NCBI RefSeq assembly: GCF_002018875.1
Contig: NZ_MVOL01000011.1
Span: forward strand, 186,001 to 250,000
Direction: 5' to 3'
Source of the DNA: Pseudomonas sp. MF4836
GTDB taxonomy: Bacteria > Pseudomonadota > Gammaproteobacteria > Pseudomonadales > Pseudomonadaceae
DNA length: 64,000 nucleotides
The first letter of the stretch is position 1, and each line of letters opens with the position of its first letter. The notes below the pieces were generated by a model. The model saw nothing but the letters and a program-made list of their open reading frames with translations, searched no databases and had not been told where the DNA came from. Position numbers and translations under genes: made by a program. This document shows positions 1 to 8,719 of this stretch, in pieces.

Positions 1-40
1 AAAAAAGCCCGGCTTCATCACTGAAGACCGGGCTTTTTTT
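1..40. terminator. Bidirectional intrinsic terminator
   Basis: GCCCGG at 7-12 pairs with CCGGGC at 28-33, an inner CTTCA/TGAAG stem sits around a TCAC loop, and the hairpin is flanked by A6 on the left and T7 on the right. It can therefore work in both directions. It lies 37 bases past the stop of the leftward lipoprotein gene and should end that transcript, and possibly one arriving from outside the window. Confidence 0.9.
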
Positions 41-76
41 GTGCCGCGCGGGCCTGAGCCAGCGCTGGGGCGCAGG

Positions 77-661
77 TTACTCGCCGAGGATCTGACCCAC
101 GGTCGGGTCCTTGAACAGGCGGGTCAGGGCATCGCTCAACACGTCGCTGACCAGCTTGGTGTTGGTTTCCTGGTTCGGCGCCATGCCGAAACGCTGGTCC
201 AGGGAAGCGCCGTAGCGGCCGCTGTAGCGACGGTTGGCATTTTGCACATCAGAGCGGAAGGTCGCGCCGATGGTGGCTTCGGTGACATACAGGCCTTCCT
301 TGGGCGACTGATACTTCAGTTCGGCCAGGGTTACGGTCAACTGCGGCGCGTTGTAGGCATTGCTGGTCGGGGTGAACCCCAGGAGACGCACGGCCGCTTC
401 GGCCTGGGCCTGCAGCTTGGGCAGGATCTGCGCGCCCTGCACAGTGATCGCGCTGGTTTCCGGATACAGACCACCACGGGTGCCCAGGGTTGGCGAAGGC
501 CGACCGTCGACCACCCGCACCACCACCGGCTGGCCATGCCCTACGGGCGCCAGTTGAGTCGTGAGTTTCGGTTCCGGGCTGAGTTGTTGCGGGCTGTGGG
601 CGCAGCCAGCCAGGGTCAAGCTGGTCACAGTGATCAAACCGAACAACAAACGTTGCAACAT
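77..661 (-). CDS. YajG family lipoprotein
   Basis: A 194-residue protein with a lipoprotein signal: hydrophobic stretch from residue 5 and lipobox Leu-Ala-Gly-Cys at 17-20, so it should be lipid-anchored after cleavage at Cys20. The rest resembles the YajG lipoprotein family, whose role is unknown. I chose the ATG at 661 because GGAG lies eight bases upstream; the ATG two codons earlier is too close to that site, and a longer reading frame to 718 lacks a signal sequence at its start. It stands alone, reads leftward and ends at the terminator at 1-40. Family assignment is by overall resemblance only. Confidence 0.8.
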   Translation of the reverse strand: MLQRLLFGLITVTSLTLAGCAHSPQQLSPEPKLTTQLAPVGHGQPVVVRVVDGRPSPTLGTRGGLYPETSAITVQGAQILPKLQAQAEAAVRLLGFTPTSNAYNAPQLTVTLAELKYQSPKEGLYVTEATIGATFRSDVQNANRRYSGRYGASLDQRFGMAPNQETNTKLVSDVLSDALTRLFKDPTVGQILGE

Positions 662-866
662 GCTCATCTCTCCAGAAATCAGGCACAAACAGGGGCGCAG
701 TATAGCGGTGCTCGGCAACGGCTAACCAGCTTCAGAACAGGTTTAGTCAAGGCTCAGACAGGTCCGGTACATGTCGGTTCACGTAATATTTCCGACATAA
801 GCGTCACATCGAGCTGTAACGCTTAACCGGCATCCTTACTCGCAATTGCCCAACAGGTATTTCGCC

Positions 867-1100
867 ATGCATTTTCTCTGGTCCTTGTTCGCACCGCGCC
901 AGAAACACCGCAGCTTTGCCCTGCTCGATCAACAGGGTCGCTGCCAGGCCTTCAAGCATTGCAGCCTGCCGCCGACCGGCGATGGCTGGGTGGAAATCGA
1001 CGAAATCCGCCTCAACTGGCTGCATCAGCCCCTGCCTGCCAGCGCCCGTGTCAGCCCGCGCATTGCCCGGCCACGGGGGCAACAGGTACTGGCCACCTGA
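867..1100 (+). CDS. Small conserved hypothetical protein
   Basis: A 77-residue protein with no recognisable domain. It is basic and rich in Trp, His and Pro, without a signal peptide or membrane segment. I favour the ATG at 867, preceded by a weak AGG at 854-856; a TTG at 846 would add seven residues. I believe similar short proteins occur in other pseudomonads, but I cannot name a function. The upstream gene is divergent and the next gene, mqo, is 730 bases away, so it looks monocistronic. Confidence 0.6.
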   Translation: MHFLWSLFAPRQKHRSFALLDQQGRCQAFKHCSLPPTGDGWVEIDEIRLNWLHQPLPASARVSPRIARPRGQQVLAT

Positions 1101-1832
1101 CCAAAAGGCTAATAAAAGTCATTTAACAGGATCATTTCTGCGCGTTTCTTCGTTACAATCTCCCCCCGATTATAAGGACGTCTCCTGATCGGGCCTCGCA
1201 GCACCGCTGATGCGCTTGTATTGGCACCCCGCACCGCCCACAGAGAGCCGCCCACACAGATCGAGTGAAGCTGGCGCTTGCTGTTCCTCCTGCAAACCCC
1301 ACTTTTCGCGAATCTGCCAGAGCTATCCTTGCTCGGACACTGAGTTGTATGCCCGTTGTGCCTGTCATGCATCCATGCTGGCACCAGCGTTCGGGCCCGG
1401 TGCCAGGCTGAGGTAGCCCTTTTTTGAGGTTCACGTCTTCAAAAGAGCGTGAAAAAAACGGGTTTTCACAACTTCACAAGAGTGTGGCGAGCAAATGAAT
1501 AGTTTTGCGTCAGTACAAGCACCATTAGCGTCTACAACACCCCGACTACACAGGACCGAGCCTTCCTCATATAGCTGCGCTTGAAGCCTGTCCGCTACGG
1601 ATTTGGTTGCACGAACGGACGTCTTGACCATAAGTCGAATTGCCTGGGATACCCGAAGATGCGTTCATACGCAGCTTGAGGCCCGAATGGCAGCGTCCGC
1701 AGAAGTTGCAAAAAATTGCGAAGATTCGGACATGGCGATCCTGGCCATGGGTACCTGGGGCAGAACTGAACGCCCCGTCACTCCTGGCAGCTATGCCGTC
1801 AATTTGGTGCTGCAGATTTTGGAGACGCGTTA
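1101..1832 (+). other. Long non-coding region upstream of mqo
   Basis: No convincing gene in 730 bases; the short open frames here have no ribosome site or recognisable product. An eight-base-pair inverted repeat CTGGCACC/GGTGCCAG at 1378-1406 is followed 11 bases later by a T6 run, and TTCACG/CGTGAA at 1430-1453 is another small hairpin. This is a candidate for the mqo promoter and a long 5' leader, or for an unrecognised small RNA. GGAG at 1819-1822 is the mqo ribosome site. Confidence 0.5.
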
Positions 1833-3341
1833 ATGGCGCATAACGAAGCAGTAGACGTCGTATTGGTTGGGGCCGGCATCATGAGTGCCACCCTCGCAGT
1901 ACTGCTCAAAGAACTCGACCCCGCGATCAAGCTGGAAGTCGTCGAGTTGATGGATTCGGGGGCCGCGGAGAGTTCCAACCCGTGGAACAACGCCGGTACC
2001 GGCCACGCCGGCCTCTGTGAGCTGAACTACACGCCTCAGGCCGCCGATGGCTTTGTCGACATCAAGAAAGCGGTGCACATCAACACCCAGTTCGAGGTGT
2101 CGAAGCAGTTCTGGTCCTACCTGACCAAGAAAGGCACCTTCGGCTCGTCCAAGTCCTTTATCAGCCCGGTACCGCACCTGAGCTTCGTGCAGGGCGAAAA
2201 AGGCGTTTCCTTCCTCAAGAAGCGTTTTGAAGTGCTGAGCCAGCACCACGCCTTCGCGGACATGGAATACACCGAAGACAAGGCCAAGATGGCCGAGTGG
2301 ATGCCGCTGATGATGCCCGGCCGCCCGGCGGACGAAACCATTGCCGCGACCCGCGTGCTGAACGGTACCGACGTCAACTTCGGCGCCCTCACCAATCAGT
2401 TGCTCAAGCACCTGACCAGCGCACCCGATGCCCAGGTCAAGTACTGCAAGCGTGTCACCGGTCTCAAGCGCAACGGCGCCGGCTGGACCGTCAGCATCAA
2501 GGACGTGAACAACGGCAACAGCCGTGAAGTCGATGCCAAATTCGTCTTCCTCGGCGCGGGTGGCGCGGCACTGCCGTTGCTGCAGGCTTCGGGCATCGAG
2601 GAAAGCAAAGGCTTCGGCGGCTTCCCGGTCAGCGGCCAGTGGCTGCGTTGCGACAACCCGGAAGTGGTCAAGCAGCACCAGGCCAAGGTCTACAGCCAGG
2701 CTGCCGTGGGTTCGCCACCGATGTCCGTGCCGCACCTGGACACCCGTGTGGTCGATGGCAAGAAGTCCCTGCTGTTCGGGCCTTATGCCGGTTTCACCAC
2801 CAAGTTCCTCAAGCACGGTTCGTTCCTCGACCTGCCGCTGTCGGTTCGCGCCGGCAATATCGGCCCGATGCTGGCCGTGGCCCGCGACAACATGGACCTG
2901 ACCAAGTACCTGGTCAGCGAAGTCATGCAGTCGATGGAGCAGCGCCTGGAATCCCTGCGCCGCTTCTACCCTGAAGCCAAGGCCGAAGACTGGCGCCTGG
3001 AAGTGGCCGGTCAACGGGTGCAGATCATCAAGAAAGATCCGAAGAAAGGCGGCGTCCTGCAGTTCGGCACCGAACTGGTCGCGGCCAAGGACGGCTCTCT
3101 GGCCGCTCTGCTGGGGGCTTCCCCGGGCGCTTCGGTGACGGTGTCGATCATGCTCGACCTGATCGAGCGCTGCTTCCCGAGCAAGGCCAGCGGCGAGTGG
3201 GCCGAAAAGCTCAAGGAAATCTTCCCGGCGCGGGAAAAGACCCTGGAAACCGACGCTGCGCTGTATCGCAAGATCAACAGCGAAAACAACGTCAGCCTCG
3301 AGTTGGTCGAGCAAAGCAACCAGGCCGAAAGCTACGCTTGA
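1833..3341 (+). CDS. mqo: Malate:quinone oxidoreductase
   Basis: A 502-residue FAD-dependent, membrane-associated enzyme that oxidises malate to oxaloacetate and passes electrons to ubiquinone, replacing or complementing malate dehydrogenase in the TCA cycle. The N-terminus has the dinucleotide-binding Val-Gly-Ala-Gly-Ile-Met segment near residues 11-16, followed by the family-typical SSNPWNNAGTGHAGLCELNY stretch near 46-65. Length fits the family. The start follows GGAG with ten bases spacing. It is monocistronic, with an unusually long upstream region and a strong terminator directly after the stop. Synteny corresponds to mqoB (PA4640) of P. aeruginosa. Confidence 0.97.
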   Translation: MAHNEAVDVVLVGAGIMSATLAVLLKELDPAIKLEVVELMDSGAAESSNPWNNAGTGHAGLCELNYTPQAADGFVDIKKAVHINTQFEVSKQFWSYLTKKGTFGSSKSFISPVPHLSFVQGEKGVSFLKKRFEVLSQHHAFADMEYTEDKAKMAEWMPLMMPGRPADETIAATRVLNGTDVNFGALTNQLLKHLTSAPDAQVKYCKRVTGLKRNGAGWTVSIKDVNNGNSREVDAKFVFLGAGGAALPLLQASGIEESKGFGGFPVSGQWLRCDNPEVVKQHQAKVYSQAAVGSPPMSVPHLDTRVVDGKKSLLFGPYAGFTTKFLKHGSFLDLPLSVRAGNIGPMLAVARDNMDLTKYLVSEVMQSMEQRLESLRRFYPEAKAEDWRLEVAGQRVQIIKKDPKKGGVLQFGTELVAAKDGSLAALLGASPGASVTVSIMLDLIERCFPSKASGEWAEKLKEIFPAREKTLETDAALYRKINSENNVSLELVEQSNQAESYA

Positions 3342-3353
3342 TGCCTGCTGCAT

Positions 3354-3394
3354 AAAAAACGCCCCGTTCTCGTTGAGAGCGGGGCGTTTTTTTT
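3354..3394. terminator. mqo terminator
   Basis: CGCCCC at 3360-3365 pairs with GGGGCG at 3381-3386, with further pairing of the inner GTTCTC-type bases, flanked by A6 and T8. It can serve mqo and the convergent leftward gene. Confidence 0.93.
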
Positions 3395-3440
3395 GGCCTT
3401 GGATCAGGGTCGGTAGAAGCCAATGCCTCTACCCTCTCCT

Positions 3441-3728
3441 TCAGCCGCGAGCTTTTTCGATCAGCTCAATGTAATCGGCGCCATTGCGCTGGTCGGCGAT
3501 CAGGCTCACGAAGTCCTGGCCGTGCTCGTCCTTGCCGTCCAGGTCGTAACCGGCTTCGAGGAAGAACGTCAGGAAACGTTCGAAGTCATCGATGCGCAGG
3601 CCGCGGTAGGCCTTAATCAGCTTGTGCAGGGAGGGTGAAGTGGCGTCGACCGGCTCGAAATCGAGGAACAGTTTGATCTGCTCATCGCCGATCTCGTCAC
3701 CAATCAATTGCTTCTTATCTTTACGCAT
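3441..3728 (-). CDS. PA4642 family conserved hypothetical protein
   Basis: A 95-residue acidic cytosolic protein (basic first eight residues, then many Asp and Glu) without membrane segments or a known catalytic motif. It matches the small conserved protein found between mqo and the phosphoribosyltransferase genes in pseudomonads (PA4642 position). GGAG precedes the ATG by about eight bases. Function is unknown. It ends close to the bidirectional mqo terminator. Confidence 0.8.
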   Translation of the reverse strand: MRKDKKQLIGDEIGDEQIKLFLDFEPVDATSPSLHKLIKAYRGLRIDDFERFLTFFLEAGYDLDGKDEHGQDFVSLIADQRNGADYIELIEKARG

Positions 3729-3791
3729 TGCCGACTCCAGCTCGCAGACATTTCACGGGGCGGGCAGTTTACCCCCAGGCGGCGTCGGGTC

Positions 3792-4277
3792 TCAACGCGG
3801 GCGTGTGGCTCCGGTGTGCAAGTCCGCCCAGATATGGCCGTTGGCATAGCTCAGGAACTGGCAATACACCGTGTCGTTGCGCAACAGATCCATCACCACC
3901 CGGTATTGGGCCAGGGGGTAATACAGGGTCAGGGTCTTGCTCTGGGGGTCGTAGATCGGCTTTTTCAGGCTTTTGCTTTCGCCGTCGAAATTCACCAGCA
4001 CCTGGCTGATGGTCGCGCCCTTGTTCAGCGGCTTGCCCTTGAGGCGCACCAGTAAGGGCGAAGTCACGGGGATCGGCTGCTGATTGGATTGGCGCTGACT
4101 GCCGACCACCACCGAATATTCGGTGACCTGCAACAGCTGCTGTTGCTCAGGGACGGAATCGCGCAGGGTCAGGTCATCGGGTGGCAGAAACTGCGCATGC
4201 ATCGGCGCCGGGGCTGCCGCCAGAGGCAGGCTCAGGGTCAAAAGAAGGGCCGCGCTACTGCGAATCAACAGGCTCAT
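3792..4277 (-). CDS. Secreted conserved hypothetical protein (PA4643-like)
   Basis: A 161-residue protein with a classical signal peptide: Arg near the N-terminus, a run of Ala/Leu to about residue 20 and a likely Ala-x-Ala cleavage before the PAPMHA stretch. The mature part is rich in beta-forming residues and probably periplasmic. The ATG at 4277 has GGAG seven bases upstream; the longer frame to 4328 lacks a ribosome site. It shares direction with its neighbours but is separated by about 60 bases from the next gene. Role unknown; the position matches PA4643. Confidence 0.7.
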   Translation of the reverse strand: MSLLIRSSAALLLTLSLPLAAAPAPMHAQFLPPDDLTLRDSVPEQQQLLQVTEYSVVVGSQRQSNQQPIPVTSPLLVRLKGKPLNKGATISQVLVNFDGESKSLKKPIYDPQSKTLTLYYPLAQYRVVMDLLRNDTVYCQFLSYANGHIWADLHTGATRPR

Positions 4278-4336
4278 GACAGGCTCCAGGCAAGGGCCGA
4301 CCACTCTAGCACGCCTTTTCACCCCCACGCTGGAGT

Positions 4337-4436
4337 CGCTGCCGCAGGCTGCGCTGGCCGCACCTGACGCCGTGAGCCATCAGGAAAACAAGGGGCGCCT
4401 GACAGGCCCAGCGCAGCCTGGCCAAGCTCGGCAGCG
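4337..4436. repeat. REP-like inverted pair
   Basis: CGCTGCCG and GGCTGCGCTGG (4337-4344, 4347-4357) are inverted as CCAGCGCAGCC (4408-4418) and CGGCAGCG (4429-4436). The arms match exactly in both blocks with about 50 bases between. The same core recurs at 7601-7674 and 38526-38624, so this is a dispersed element of the REP/REPIN kind. Confidence 0.7.
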
Positions 4437-4456
4437 GCCACAGATGTGGGCGGGGG

Positions 4457-4930
4457 TCAATCGAACTGGGCGCGCATCCAGGCATGGTATTGGGCCACTG
4501 CGGGCTCGCCTTCGCGGGGTGCCCAACTGGCCATCTCGTCCTCACCCACCGGACGGTAGGGACCGGATTTGCATTCGAACATCAGGCTGTCAGCCTCCAG
4601 CACCACCAGGCCATGGAACACCCCGGCGGGCAGGTCGACACCGACACACTCACCACCGGCCTGCAGCACGCGCTTGGCCAGGACCTGGCCCGCCTCGTCG
4701 AACACCAGCAGCCCCAGACGCCCCTTGAGCACCAGCAGGGTTTCTGCCTTGTCGGCGCTCAGATGACGATGGGGCGCAATGTAGGTCGCCGGTTGCAGGC
4801 CGACCGCCATGCGGTGACACGGCTCTTGCATCTGATGGAAGTTATGGTGCTGCCGGCCCCGGGGGCTGGCCGCGGCCTTCTCGGCCAATTCGGCGAACAG
4901 CGATTGGTCGAGAAAGCTCGGCTGGTTCAT
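4457..4930 (-). CDS. WbuC family cupin protein
   Basis: A 157-residue single cupin. The metal-binding pattern is visible in the middle: His-Arg-His within PHRHLSADKAET (about 53-64) and a downstream PAGVFHGLVV (about 99-108) supplying the last His. WbuC-type cupins are often found with O-antigen genes, but in Pseudomonas this copy sits in the nucleotide-salvage neighbourhood. The substrate is unknown. The ATG is only three bases after the hpt stop with AAAGG upstream, so hpt and this gene form one leftward operon. Confidence 0.78.
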   Translation of the reverse strand: MNQPSFLDQSLFAELAEKAAASPRGRQHHNFHQMQEPCHRMAVGLQPATYIAPHRHLSADKAETLLVLKGRLGLLVFDEAGQVLAKRVLQAGGECVGVDLPAGVFHGLVVLEADSLMFECKSGPYRPVGEDEMASWAPREGEPAVAQYHAWMRAQFD

Positions 4931-4933
4931 GGC

Positions 4934-5491
4934 TTACATGCCTTTGACGGCGAAGATGCCTGCGGCGTTGCGCCAGTAGCCTTTGTAATCCATGCCGTAA
5001 CCGAAGATGTAACGGTCGATGCATGGCAAGCCGACGTAATCGGCCTTGAGGTCCGGACGTGCCTTGCGGTCGTGGTCCTTGTCGATCAGCACGGCGGTGT
5101 GCACAGCGCGGGCGCCGGCATGCTTGCAGAAGTCGATGATGGCGCCCAGGGTGTGACCTTCGTCGAGGATGTCGTCGATGATCAGCACGTCACGGTCGAT
5201 AAAGGACACTTCCGGCTTGGATTTCCAGAACAGCTCGCCACCGCTGGTTTCATTGCGATAGCGGGTGGCGTGCAGGTAGGAAGCTTCCAGCGGGAACTTC
5301 AGGTGAGTCAGCAGCTTGCCGGAGAAAATCAGGCCGCCGTTCATCACGCAGAACACCACAGGATTGCGCTCAGCCAACTCTTCATTGATGCGTGCACCGA
5401 CCCGGGCGATGGCCGCCTCGACTTCAGCTTCGGTGTACAGGCAGTCGGCCTCTCGCATGATTTGACGGATATGCTCGAGATCAGCGGACAT
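4934..5491 (-). CDS. hpt: Hypoxanthine-guanine phosphoribosyltransferase
   Basis: A 185-residue type I phosphoribosyltransferase that joins hypoxanthine or guanine to PRPP, giving IMP or GMP. The PRPP-binding signature VLIIDDILDEG is at 102-112 with the two acidic residues in place, and the aromatic C-terminal base-binding part is present. The ATG at 5491 follows GGAGAG; a longer frame to 5560 lacks one. It is divergent from upp, placing purine and uracil salvage side by side. The exact base preference (hypoxanthine, guanine or xanthine) cannot be told from sequence. Confidence 0.9.
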   Translation of the reverse strand: MSADLEHIRQIMREADCLYTEAEVEAAIARVGARINEELAERNPVVFCVMNGGLIFSGKLLTHLKFPLEASYLHATRYRNETSGGELFWKSKPEVSFIDRDVLIIDDILDEGHTLGAIIDFCKHAGARAVHTAVLIDKDHDRKARPDLKADYVGLPCIDRYIFGYGMDYKGYWRNAAGIFAVKGM

Positions 5492-5656
5492 GGCGCTCTC
5501 CAAGGGGGTGGCGGTTTCGGAAAAGCGGGCAAAGGTACGCATCCCGCCGGGCCAGATCAAGCCTTTCTGGACTAACGTACTGTATGTCTATAGGACAACA
5601 CCCTCGGATAGATTAATCTAGGCCGGTTTTTTTGCCCGCCGCCGGAGCCTTTCCCT

Positions 5657-6295
5657 ATGCCCATCCGTGAGATCCGCCATCCGCTGATCCGACACAAACT
5701 TGGCCTTATGCGCCGCGCAGACATTAGCACCAAAAACTTTCGCGAGCTTGCTCAGGAAGTCGGTGCCCTGCTGACGTACGAAGCCACCAAAGACCTGCCC
5801 CTGGAAACCTACGATATCGAAGGCTGGTGCGGCACTGTCCAGGTCGAAAAAATTGCCGGCAAGAAGATCACCGTGGTGCCGATCCTGCGCGCCGGCATCG
5901 GCATGCTCGAAGGCGTGCTGAGCCTGATCCCGGGAGCCAAGGTCAGCGCCGTCGGCGTGGCCCGCAATGAAGAAACCCTGCAGGCCCACACCTACCTGGA
6001 AAAACTGGTTCCGGAGATCAACGAACGCCTGGCCATGATCATCGACCCGATGCTCGCCACCGGCAGCTCGATGGTCGCCACCATCGAACTGCTGAAAAAG
6101 GCCGGCTGCCGGGATATCCGCGCCATGGTCCTGGTGGCCGCGCCCGAAGGCATCGCCGCCGTGGAAAAAGCACACCCGGACGTGACCATCTACACCGCCT
6201 CGATCGACGAGAAACTCAATGAACACGGCTACATCATCCCTGGCCTGGGTGATGCCGGCGACAAGATCTTCGGTACCAAGCAGAAGGATTCCTGA
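5657..6295 (+). CDS. upp: Uracil phosphoribosyltransferase
   Basis: A 212-residue cytosolic enzyme making UMP from uracil and PRPP. The family PRPP loop DPMLATGSS begins at Asp130 and the C-terminal uracil-binding PGLGDAGDK segment is present near the end. Length is typical. GGAG lies ten bases before the ATG. The permease uraA starts three bases after its stop, so import and conversion of uracil are made from one transcript. Confidence 0.96.
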   Translation: MPIREIRHPLIRHKLGLMRRADISTKNFRELAQEVGALLTYEATKDLPLETYDIEGWCGTVQVEKIAGKKITVVPILRAGIGMLEGVLSLIPGAKVSAVGVARNEETLQAHTYLEKLVPEINERLAMIIDPMLATGSSMVATIELLKKAGCRDIRAMVLVAAPEGIAAVEKAHPDVTIYTASIDEKLNEHGYIIPGLGDAGDKIFGTKQKDS

Positions 6296-6297
6296 TC

Positions 6298-7572
6298 ATG
6301 CAGGATGAGTTCAACGATCCGCTCTGGCGCCAGGTGCTCTCGGGCGCGCAGATGCTCTTCGTGGCCTTTGGCGCGTTGGTGTTGATGCCGCTGATTACCG
6401 GTCTCGACCCCAACGTGGCGCTGTTCACGGCGGGTCTCGGGACTCTGTTGTTTCAGGTCGTGACCCGGCGCCAGGTGCCGGTGTTCCTGGCGTCGAGCTT
6501 TGCCTTCATCACCCCGATCATTCTCGCCAAGCAGCAGTTCGGCCTGGCCGCGACCATGGGCGGCGTGATGGCCGCGGGCTTCGTCTACACCTTTCTGGGG
6601 CTGGCGGTGAAGGTCAAGGGCACCGGTTTCATTGACCGCCTGCTGCCGCCGGTGGTGATCGGGCCGGTGATCATTTCCATCGGCCTGGCCATGGCGCCGA
6701 TCGCCGCCAACATGGCGATGGGCAAGGGTGGCGATGGCGCCGAGCTGATCCACTACCAGACCGCGATGCTGATCTCGATGCCGGCGCTGCTGACCACCCT
6801 GATCGTCGCCGTATTCGGCAAAGGGATTTTCCGCCTTGTGCCGATCATCTCCGGGGTGCTGGTGGGTTTTGCCATGTCGTTCTACTTCGGCGTGGTCGAC
6901 ACCGCGAAAATCGCCGCCGCGCCCTGGCTGGCCCTGCCCCACTTCACCGCGCCAGAGTTCAACTGGCAGGCGATCCTGTTTATTGTCCCGGTGGCGCTGG
7001 CCCCGGCCATCGAGCACATCGGCGGGGTGATTGCCGTCGGCAGCGTGACCGGTCGCGACTACCTGAAAAAACCCGGCCTGCACCGCACCCTGTTCGGTGA
7101 CGGCATTGCCACCACTGCTGCCGGCCTGTTTGGCGGCCCGCCCAACACCACTTACGCCGAAGTCACTGGCGCGGTGATGCTGACCAAGAACTACAACCCG
7201 AAGATCATGACCTGGGCGGCGATTTTCGCCATCAGCCTGGCGTTTATCGGCAAGTTCGGCGCGTTGCTGCAAAGCATTCCGGTCCCAGTGATGGGCGGGA
7301 TCCTGTGCCTGCTGTTCGGTTCGATTGCCGCGGTCGGCATGAACACCCTGATCCGCCACAAGATCGACCTGGGGGAAGCGCGCAATCTGGTGATTGTCTC
7401 GGTGACCCTGGTGTTCGGGATTGGCGGCGTGCTGGTGGGAACCGGCACCGGGCCGGATGACTTCGGACTCAAGGGGATTGCGCTGTGCGCCGTAGTGGCG
7501 ATTGCGCTGAACCTGATCCTGCCGGGCAATGACAGCTGGAAGCACAAGAAAGGCGATGAACCGCTGATCTGA
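6298..7572 (+). CDS. uraA: Uracil permease (NCS2 family)
   Basis: A 424-residue inner-membrane nucleobase:proton symporter with the many hydrophobic helices of the NCS2 family. The substrate-contacting glutamate of the family sits in PAIEHIGG (Glu239), and GPPNTTYAE near 280 is the second conserved family segment. It directly follows upp with a three-base gap and should supply its substrate. No terminator with a T run follows; a degenerate REP pair does. Confidence 0.95.
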   Translation: MQDEFNDPLWRQVLSGAQMLFVAFGALVLMPLITGLDPNVALFTAGLGTLLFQVVTRRQVPVFLASSFAFITPIILAKQQFGLAATMGGVMAAGFVYTFLGLAVKVKGTGFIDRLLPPVVIGPVIISIGLAMAPIAANMAMGKGGDGAELIHYQTAMLISMPALLTTLIVAVFGKGIFRLVPIISGVLVGFAMSFYFGVVDTAKIAAAPWLALPHFTAPEFNWQAILFIVPVALAPAIEHIGGVIAVGSVTGRDYLKKPGLHRTLFGDGIATTAAGLFGGPPNTTYAEVTGAVMLTKNYNPKIMTWAAIFAISLAFIGKFGALLQSIPVPVMGGILCLLFGSIAAVGMNTLIRHKIDLGEARNLVIVSVTLVFGIGGVLVGTGTGPDDFGLKGIALCAVVAIALNLILPGNDSWKHKKGDEPLI

Positions 7573-7600
7573 TGGCTGCGGCCATTGGCGCGTACTTATA

Positions 7601-7674
7601 GCGACTGCTGGCTGTGCTGGGCCTTTTATCCCGGAGTGGATTTGAGGGCCAGCGCAGCTCGGCAGCGGCTACAG
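7601..7674. repeat. Degenerate REP-like pair between uraA and hemH
   Basis: GCTGTGCTGG at 7611-7620 is nearly the inverse of CCAGCGCAGC at 7649-7658, which continues into TCGGCAGCGGCTACAG. The right arm matches the core seen at 4408-4436. It lies between convergent genes and may also act as a transcript end. Confidence 0.55.
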
Positions 7675-7680
7675 GTCGAC

Positions 7681-8706
7681 TTAGAGCGCCAGAGGGGCGC
7701 GCTCGCAGAGCGTGTTCAGGGCCTTGGCCCATTGCGGGTTGTCATTGAGGCACGGCACCAGCACCAATTCCTCGCCCCCCGCTTCGCGGAACTGTTCCAG
7801 GCCGCGATCGCCGATTTCTTCCAGGGTCTCGATGCAGTCGGCAACGAATGCCGGGCACATCACCAGGATTTTCTTTGCCCCCTGCTTGGCCAACTCATCG
7901 AGGCGCGCCTCGGTGTAGGGTTCTATCCATTTGGCGCGCCCCAGGCGCGACTGGAACGACACCGACCAGGTACCCGCCGCCAGGCCCAGGCGCTCGGCGA
8001 ACAGCGCGGCGGTCCGCAGGCATTGCGCGCGATAACAGGTGGCCAGGACTTGCGGCGAGGCATTCTTGCAGCAGTCGGCATCCTTGAAACAATGCTCGCC
8101 GGTGGGGTCGAGTTTGGTCAGGTGACGTTCGGGCAAACCGTGGAAGCTGAGCAGCAGGTGATCGTGTTCCTGCTCCAGGTACGGCTTGGCACTGGCCACC
8201 AGAGCGTCGAGGTATTCGGGCTGATCGTAGAACGGCTGCAGTATCGAGAGCTGCACATCCAGCTTCCTGTCGCGGATCACCCGCCGCGCCTCTTCGATCA
8301 CCGTGGTCACGGTGCTGTCGGCGAACTGTGGATACAGCGGCGCCAGGGTGATCTTTTTCTGCCCCTGGGCCACCAGGCGCACCAAGGTCGACTCAATCGA
8401 CGGCTCGCCGTAGCGCATGGCCAACTCAACCGGGCCCTGGGTCCATTGCGCCGTCATCGCCTGCTGCAGGCGGCGGCTGAGCACCACCAGCGGCGAGCCG
8501 TCTTCCCACCAGATCGAAGCGTAGGCATGGGCCGACTGCTCCGGGCGCTTGATCAGGATCAGCGACACCAGCAAGCGTCGCACCGGCCACGGCAGGTCGA
8601 TCACGTACGGGTCCATCAGGAATTGATTGAGGTAGCTGCGCACATCCGCCACCGAGGTGGAAGCCGGCGAACCCAGGTTGACCAGGAGCAACGCGTGATC
8701 GGTCAT
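7681..8706 (-). CDS. hemH: Ferrochelatase
   Basis: A 341-residue enzyme inserting ferrous iron into protoporphyrin IX, the last step of haem synthesis. The family segment SFHGLPERH is present with the catalytic His at residue 189, and a C-terminal NDNPQW stretch follows. The true start is the ATG at 8706; the reading frame stays open upstream but that part belongs to the preceding gene. It lies 13 bases after the epimerase-like gene and reads leftward. Its substrate is a strong photosensitiser, which matters because the light-type operon begins just upstream. Confidence 0.95.
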   Translation of the reverse strand: MTDHALLLVNLGSPASTSVADVRSYLNQFLMDPYVIDLPWPVRRLLVSLILIKRPEQSAHAYASIWWEDGSPLVVLSRRLQQAMTAQWTQGPVELAMRYGEPSIESTLVRLVAQGQKKITLAPLYPQFADSTVTTVIEEARRVIRDRKLDVQLSILQPFYDQPEYLDALVASAKPYLEQEHDHLLLSFHGLPERHLTKLDPTGEHCFKDADCCKNASPQVLATCYRAQCLRTAALFAERLGLAAGTWSVSFQSRLGRAKWIEPYTEARLDELAKQGAKKILVMCPAFVADCIETLEEIGDRGLEQFREAGGEELVLVPCLNDNPQWAKALNTLCERAPLAL

Positions 8707-8719
8707 GCAACGTCCTATT

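Noticed and set aside
1430..1453. TTCACG/CGTGAA hairpin next to an A run as a terminator
   Set aside because: On neither strand does a T run follow the stem in the right place.
1830..3353. A 507-codon open frame antisense to mqo
   Set aside because: It mirrors mqo almost exactly, has repetitive His/Gln/Val/Gly composition typical of the reverse of GC-rich genes, and shows no known domain.
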